From Deinococcus sp. (GTDB lineage: Bacteria > Deinococcota > Deinococci > JACQHA01), in contig JACQHA010000232.1 in the NCBI GenBank assembly GCA_016199255.1, positions 1-9,109 on the forward strand: 9,109 nt of DNA, read 5' to 3'. Shown here piece by piece: positions 6,389-9,109 of this stretch. The notes under the pieces are model-generated. The model did not search any database. It was not told the DNA's origin and worked only from the letters and a program-made list of their open reading frames with translations. Position 1 is the first letter of the stretch, and each line of letters starts with the position of its first letter. A program made the translations under genes and the position numbers.

Positions 6389-7912
6389 ATGCTCACACCA
6401 GTCACCCGGGCGATTCTGAGCGTCTGGGACAAAACCGGCATTGTGGAACTGGCCAGGGGCCTGGCGCAAAGCGGTGTGGAACTCATTTCCACCGGCGGCA
6501 CCCACCAGGCGCTGACGGCGACAGGGCTGAAGGTCACTGCGGTCTCGGACCTCACTGGCTTCCCCGAGATCCTGGGGGGGCGGGTGAAGAGCCTGCACCC
6601 GGTCATTCACGGCGCCATCCTGTCCCGCCGCTCTCCAGAAGATCAGCAGCAGCTCTCTGCCCACCTCATCTCCCCCATTGACCTGGTGGTCGTGAACCTC
6701 TACCCCTTTGCCGACGCCGCGGCCCGGGGGGCCACGCTGGCAGAGGCCATAGAGCAGATTGATATTGGCGGGCCAACACTGTTGCGCTCGGCGGCCAAGA
6801 ACCACGCCTGGGTGGGGGCGGTGGTGGACCCCGATGACTACCCCCAGGTGCTAGCGGAGCTGGCCCAGGGGGGGCTATCAGAAGAGTTCCGGCAGAGGCT
6901 GGCGCTTAAGGTCTTCCGGCACACTGCCCGCTACGACGCCGCCATTAGCGCCTATTTAGCGCGCAGCAGTGGTGAGGGCGATTTCCCCAGGGAACTTTTC
7001 CTCTCCTTTAGCAAAGTGTGCGACCTGCGCTACGGCGAGAACCCCCACCAGCGGGCGGCGCTGTACCGGGAGTCGGCTGGCGGTGGGCTCAGTGGCGCCC
7101 AGCAGCTCTGGGGGAAGGAGCTGTCCTATAACAACCTGGGCGACGCCGAGGCAGCGCTCAATCTGGTGGCCGAGTTCTCTCTGCCGGCGGCGGTGGCGGT
7201 GAAGCACGCCAGCCCCTGCGGCGTGGCTGTGGCGCCGGACCTGGCCACTGCCTATCAAAGGGCCCACGACGCTGACCCAGTATCTATTTTTGGCGGGGTG
7301 GTGGCGCTGAACCAGGCGGTGGACCCGGCCACTGCTCAAGCCCTGGGGGAGATCTTCCTGGAAGTGGTGGTGGCCCCCGATTACCACCCGGAGGCACTGG
7401 AGCTCTTGCGCCGCAAGAAGAACCTGCGCCTGCTCCAGGTGCCTCTTCCTGCGCCCACGCCCTACTATGACCTGCGCCGCCTGCGGGGTGGCTTATTAGT
7501 GCAGGATGCGGACCTGGCCCAGCTGGGCGAGCTGCAGGTAGTCACCAGGCGCGCCCCCAGCGAGGCCGAGCTGCGCGATTTGCGCTTTGCCTGGCCAGTG
7601 GTGCGGCAGGTGCGCTCCAACGCGATTGTGCTGGCCAAGGAGTCGTGCACTGTAGGCATTGGCGGCGGCCAGCCCAACCGGGTGGACGCGGCCCGGATCG
7701 CTATAGAGCGGGCCGGGGAGCGGGCTAGAGGGGCGGTGCTGGCCTCGGACGCTTTCTTTCCCTTTCCTGACACGGTGCAGGTGGCCGCCCAGGCGGGAGT
7801 CACGGCGCTGATCCAGCCTGGTGGCTCAGTGCGCGACCAGGAGTCCATTGCCGCTGCCGACGCTCATGGCCTGGCCATGGTGTTCACCGGCCTGCGCTGT
7901 TTCCGGCACTGA
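6389..7912 (+). CDS. purH: Bifunctional AICAR formyltransferase / IMP cyclohydrolase
   Basis: The 507-residue protein is complete and of normal family length. The N-terminal MGS-like cyclohydrolase domain (about 1-145) carries STGGT (34-38), LGGRVKSLHP (62-71), NLYPF (103-107) and IDIGGPTLLRSAAKN (124-138). The formyltransferase domain carries YGENPHQ (215-221), the catalytic pair in VKHASPCG (Lys272-His273), RSNAIVLAK (409-417), GGGQPNR (425-431) and SDAFFPFPDTV (453-463), and it ends TGLRCFRH where relatives usually end RHFRH. It performs the last two steps of purine synthesis, AICAR plus formyl-tetrahydrofolate to FAICAR and then to IMP, in the cytoplasm. I chose ATG 6389 because AGGGAG (6379-6384) is 4 nt upstream and the protein then starts at the usual place; the in-frame ATG at 6344 overlaps the promoter and has no SD. 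It diverges from the small secreted gene, and no other pur gene is adjacent. Confidence 0.97.
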   Translation: MLTPVTRAILSVWDKTGIVELARGLAQSGVELISTGGTHQALTATGLKVTAVSDLTGFPEILGGRVKSLHPVIHGAILSRRSPEDQQQLSAHLISPIDLVVVNLYPFADAAARGATLAEAIEQIDIGGPTLLRSAAKNHAWVGAVVDPDDYPQVLAELAQGGLSEEFRQRLALKVFRHTARYDAAISAYLARSSGEGDFPRELFLSFSKVCDLRYGENPHQRAALYRESAGGGLSGAQQLWGKELSYNNLGDAEAALNLVAEFSLPAAVAVKHASPCGVAVAPDLATAYQRAHDADPVSIFGGVVALNQAVDPATAQALGEIFLEVVVAPDYHPEALELLRRKKNLRLLQVPLPAPTPYYDLRRLRGGLLVQDADLAQLGELQVVTRRAPSEAELRDLRFAWPVVRQVRSNAIVLAKESCTVGIGGGQPNRVDAARIAIERAGERARGAVLASDAFFPFPDTVQVAAQAGVTALIQPGGSVRDQESIAAADAHGLAMVFTGLRCFRH

Positions 7913-8097
7913 ACTGGTTCAGAGAGGTGCCGCTTTCTACTGCCGCTCTAAGATAAAGGCTTGCTTCCCAAACTGGATCACCAGATACAGCTCTCTGGGC
8001 ATTGTGCTGCGCGCTTCGGCCGTCGCAGGAAGAGCTGCAGCGCCGGTGGGGTATACTAGATTATCGCGCGGGCTGCCAAATGAGGGAGGAGGTCCTG
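7913..8097. other. Intergenic stretch after purH
   Basis: No convincing gene. It opens with the small palindrome CTGAAC-tg-GTTCAG (7909-7922) overlapping the purH stop; it has no T-run and a 2-nt loop, so it is a poor terminator. A weak stem CCAGA/TCTGG occurs at 7981-7998. The promoter-like TATACT of the peptide gene is near the right end. Confidence 0.5.
8048..8058 (+). promoter_or_regulatory. Candidate -10 region of the small hydrophobic peptide gene
   Basis: TATACT at 8052-8057 lies within the 11-mer GGGGTATACTA, which is repeated exactly before the tRNA gene (8431-8441). Transcription would start near 8064, 34 nt before the peptide start codon. No good -35 box is visible at the expected distance. 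Confidence 0.4.
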
Positions 8098-8172
8098 ATG
8101 TTGACGAACCTGCTACTTATCATCTTGATTCTCATTCTCCTCGGGGTATTGCCGCTGCCGCCAAGGCAATAA
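8098..8172 (+). CDS. Tiny hydrophobic membrane peptide (24 residues, DUF3309-like)
   Basis: ATG at 8098-8100 leads to a 24-residue peptide ending at TAA 8170-8172. It begins MLTNLLLIILILILLGVLP, which is one transmembrane helix, and finishes with a short LPPRQ tail. The ribosome binding site AGGAGG (8087-8092, inside GGGAGGAGG) is 5 nt upstream, among the best in the window, and a TATACT box lies further up. The pattern resembles the first half of DUF3309-type small membrane proteins (a run of L and I ending in LGxLP); it is shorter than those as I know them. Function is unknown. Single-helix peptides of this kind include membrane-complex accessory subunits and type I toxins, and nothing here decides between them. 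The candidate 6S-like RNA begins just behind it, and its -10 box overlaps the end of this gene's context. Confidence 0.6.
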   Translation: MLTNLLLIILILILLGVLPLPPRQ

Positions 8173-8174
8173 GG

Positions 8175-8180
8175 TATTAT
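8175..8180 (+). promoter_or_regulatory. Candidate -10 box of the structured RNA
   Basis: TATTAT begins 3 nt after the peptide stop codon and ends 7-8 nt before the foot of the long closing helix that starts at 8189-8190. The spacing suits a transcript starting at about 8187-8188. The best -35 candidate, TTGCCG (8149-8154), is 20 nt away, which is longer than ideal. Confidence 0.4.
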
Positions 8181-8187
8181 CGGGTCC

Positions 8188-8362
8188 TTGGCGCTTGCAG
8201 CCTCACCTTCACCAGCTTGCGACGGAGGCAAGCACCCTGTAAGCCCAGGGAGTTCTCAGGCCCTTGGGCCGACCCCCAATGGGGCTGGGCTCTTCCTGAT
8301 TTTCTGCTGCGCAGGCCGACCAGGGGCAGTGCGGCTCCGACCTCGGTGATGCTCTAAGCCCC
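8188..8362 (+). ncRNA. ssrS: Candidate 6S-like regulatory RNA
   Basis: About 175 nt fold into one interrupted rod. The closing helix pairs 8190-8207 with 8345-8362 (15 of 18 positions paired, including one G-U). After a small asymmetric loop, CGGAG (8223-8227) pairs with CTCCG (8335-8339), GCAC (8232-8235) with GTGC (8329-8332) and CCTG (8236-8239) with CAGG (8321-8324). A large central bubble follows: 8240-8247 on the 5' side and 8297-8320 on the 3' side, the latter with its own small hairpin CTGC-tgc-GCAG. The apical stem pairs 8248-8263 with 8281-8296 (13 of 16) and is capped by TTGGG/CCCAA (8264-8268, 8275-8279). Length, the open-promoter-like bubble and the 3' bubble hairpin match 6S RNA, which binds the RNA polymerase holoenzyme. 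Purine genes are known neighbours of 6S genes in some bacteria. A competing helix (8242-8248 with 8285-8291) exists and no T-run terminator follows. I found no conserved primary-sequence signature, so another structured RNA is possible. Confidence 0.55.
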
Positions 8363-8430
8363 GCCAGCGCCGCAGTGGACAGGTGTTGCCGATGCCCCTG
8401 AGCCAGTGCACTAGCTTGCTCCTGCAGGAA

Positions 8431-8441
8431 GGGGTATACTA
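8431..8441 (+). promoter_or_regulatory. Candidate -10 region of the tRNA-Pro gene
   Basis: TATACT at 8435-8440, in the same 11-mer GGGGTATACTA as at 8048-8058, puts the start point about 7 nt before the mature tRNA end at 8454. The -35 region is poor (TAGCTT 8412-8417 at 17 nt; TTGCTC 8416-8421 is too close). Confidence 0.45.
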
Positions 8442-8453
8442 TCCATCCAGCGC

Positions 8454-8531
<78 letters not shown>

Positions 8532-8561
8532 GAAAAATAGCGTCAAGGACGTGAAAACGAG

Positions 8562-8582
8562 ACTCCCCCGCAGAGGGGGAGT
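8562..8582. terminator. Hairpin terminator between tRNA-Pro and the integrase gene
   Basis: ACTCCCCC (8562-8569) and GGGGGAGT (8575-8582) form a perfect 8-bp GC-rich stem around a GCAGA loop. On the plus strand a T-rich tail follows (TTGTGTTCTGT), ending tRNA transcription. On the minus strand the stem is followed by a TTTT run close by (8553-8556 in plus coordinates), so it could also end the integrase transcript. Confidence 0.8.
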
Positions 8583-8626
8583 GCTTGTGTTCTGTGGCAG
8601 TTACAGCTTAACTACAGCTACAGGAA

Positions 8627-9109
8627 TCAATTAACGGCTCTTGGCCCGTTGCCGACTAATAGGTCTGGGAGACTCACGGCGGCGGCCTGGCGCTGCTCTT
8701 CAAACAGGTGGCTATAGCGCCGGAGCGTGAAAGCCGGGTCAGTGTGCCCCACTCGGTCAGCGATGGTACGCAGGTCAAAGCCTCGCTTCACTAGGAGTGA
8801 GACATGCAGATGCCGAAGATCATGGAGGCGCACCTGGGGGACACCGGCTTCTGCTTGCAGTCGGTACCAGGTCCGCTCAAAGTTCCGGGGATGCAGTGGG
8901 GTGCCCAGCTCAGAAGTGAACACCAGGTCAGTCTCAGGCCAGGCCACCCCCAGGAAGGCACGCTCAGCTTCCTGGCGCTGCTTATGTGCGGCGAGTATCT
9001 CCAGCACATCCGGCGACACCGCAATCCGGCGGATGCCCTGCTCGGTCTTAGGAGTTGAGAAGACTGGCTGACCCTTCACCATATTCAGCGACTGCCGGAT
9101 GGCCAGCAT
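8627..9109 (-). CDS. Tyrosine recombinase / phage-type integrase, C-terminal part (5' end outside window)
   Basis: The 160 visible residues are the catalytic domain of a tyrosine recombinase. In order are the beta-hairpin lysine region TPKTEQGIRRIAV (Lys21), the box II HDLRHLH (His96, Arg99), the histidine in VGHTDP (His122) and the nucleophile in RRYSH (Tyr132). The box I arginine and the core-binding and arm-binding domains should lie beyond 9109; the ATG at the very edge is probably internal. Such enzymes insert and excise mobile elements by recombining two att sites. The gene ends 96 nt from the 3' end of tRNA-Pro and reads toward it, the usual arrangement at one end of a tRNA-integrated element. 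The type of element cannot be told from this fragment. Confidence 0.92.
   Translation of the reverse strand: MLAIRQSLNMVKGQPVFSTPKTEQGIRRIAVSPDVLEILAAHKQRQEAERAFLGVAWPETDLVFTSELGTPLHPRNFERTWYRLQAEAGVPQVRLHDLRHLHVSLLVKRGFDLRTIADRVGHTDPAFTLRRYSHLFEEQRQAAAVSLPDLLVGNGPRAVN

Noticed and set aside
6287..6805. Minus-strand frame antisense to purH
   Set aside because: purH is certain, and this frame shows no domain or ribosome site.
6989..7001. Second GGGAACTTTTCC as an internal ECF promoter
   Set aside because: It is inside purH coding sequence and has no GTC element at the right distance, so it is most likely chance.
7909..7922. Palindrome CTGAAC-tg-GTTCAG as purH terminator
   Set aside because: The stem is 6 bp with a 2-nt loop, overlaps the stop codon and is not followed by a T-run.
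7937..8002. Minus-strand 21-residue frame MPRELYLVIQFGKQAFILER...
   Set aside because: It reads like protein and lies in a gene-free stretch, but it has no Shine-Dalgarno before its ATG and no recognisable family, so I do not call it.
7821..8357. Long plus-strand frame overlapping the end of purH and the RNA region
   Set aside because: It starts inside purH in another frame, has no ribosome site, crosses the peptide gene and the candidate RNA, and its composition is not protein-like.
8188..8362. Reading the structured region as the small SRP (4.5S) RNA or RNase P RNA
   Set aside because: I find neither the GGAAGG-AGCAGC-type SRP apical motif nor the conserved RNase P core on either strand; the central-bubble rod fits 6S better.

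Overview
The window is about 9.1 kb of GC-rich bacterial chromosome with dense, mostly leftward genes. The DUF4384 plus PEGA surface protein resembles proteins I know from Deinococcus and Thermus relatives, so a member of the Deinococcota is my best guess. This rests on one family and the composition, so it is tentative.

Layout. The left edge (1-509, +) is the C-terminal part of a CorA-type divalent cation transporter. After a short gap comes a candidate extracytoplasmic-stress (ECF) promoter and a small rightward reading frame (659-844) that has a strong ribosome binding site but no ordinary start codon in its main frame. It meets the next gene tail to tail with 4 nt between the stops. From 6235 down to 849 six genes all read leftward: a small secreted protein of unknown function, an OmpR-type response regulator, its histidine kinase, a secreted DUF4384/PEGA protein, an ECF-like sigma factor and a spermidine-synthase-like aminopropyltransferase. 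The last two are separated by only 1 nt. A 59-bp palindromic element divides this run between the PEGA gene and the sigma gene.

The rightward purH (6389-7912) diverges from the small secreted gene and encodes a complete bifunctional purine biosynthesis enzyme. To its right, 7913-8453 holds no large gene. It does hold a 24-residue hydrophobic peptide gene with an excellent ribosome binding site and, directly behind it, a roughly 175-nt stretch that folds into a long interrupted rod resembling 6S RNA. A complete tRNA-Pro(GGG) follows, then a hairpin terminator, then the C-terminal half of a tyrosine recombinase that reads toward the tRNA and runs off the right edge. This is the usual end of an integrative element inserted at a tRNA gene.

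How the parts may work together (inference). The two-component pair is flanked by two exported proteins and probably senses or adjusts the cell envelope. The sigma factor with an ECF-type promoter a short distance away suggests a second envelope or stress circuit, and no anti-sigma gene is visible beside it. The most interesting items are the candidate 6S RNA, the small ORF with non-standard initiation or a frameshift behind an ECF-like promoter, and the sigma/aminopropyltransferase gene pair.
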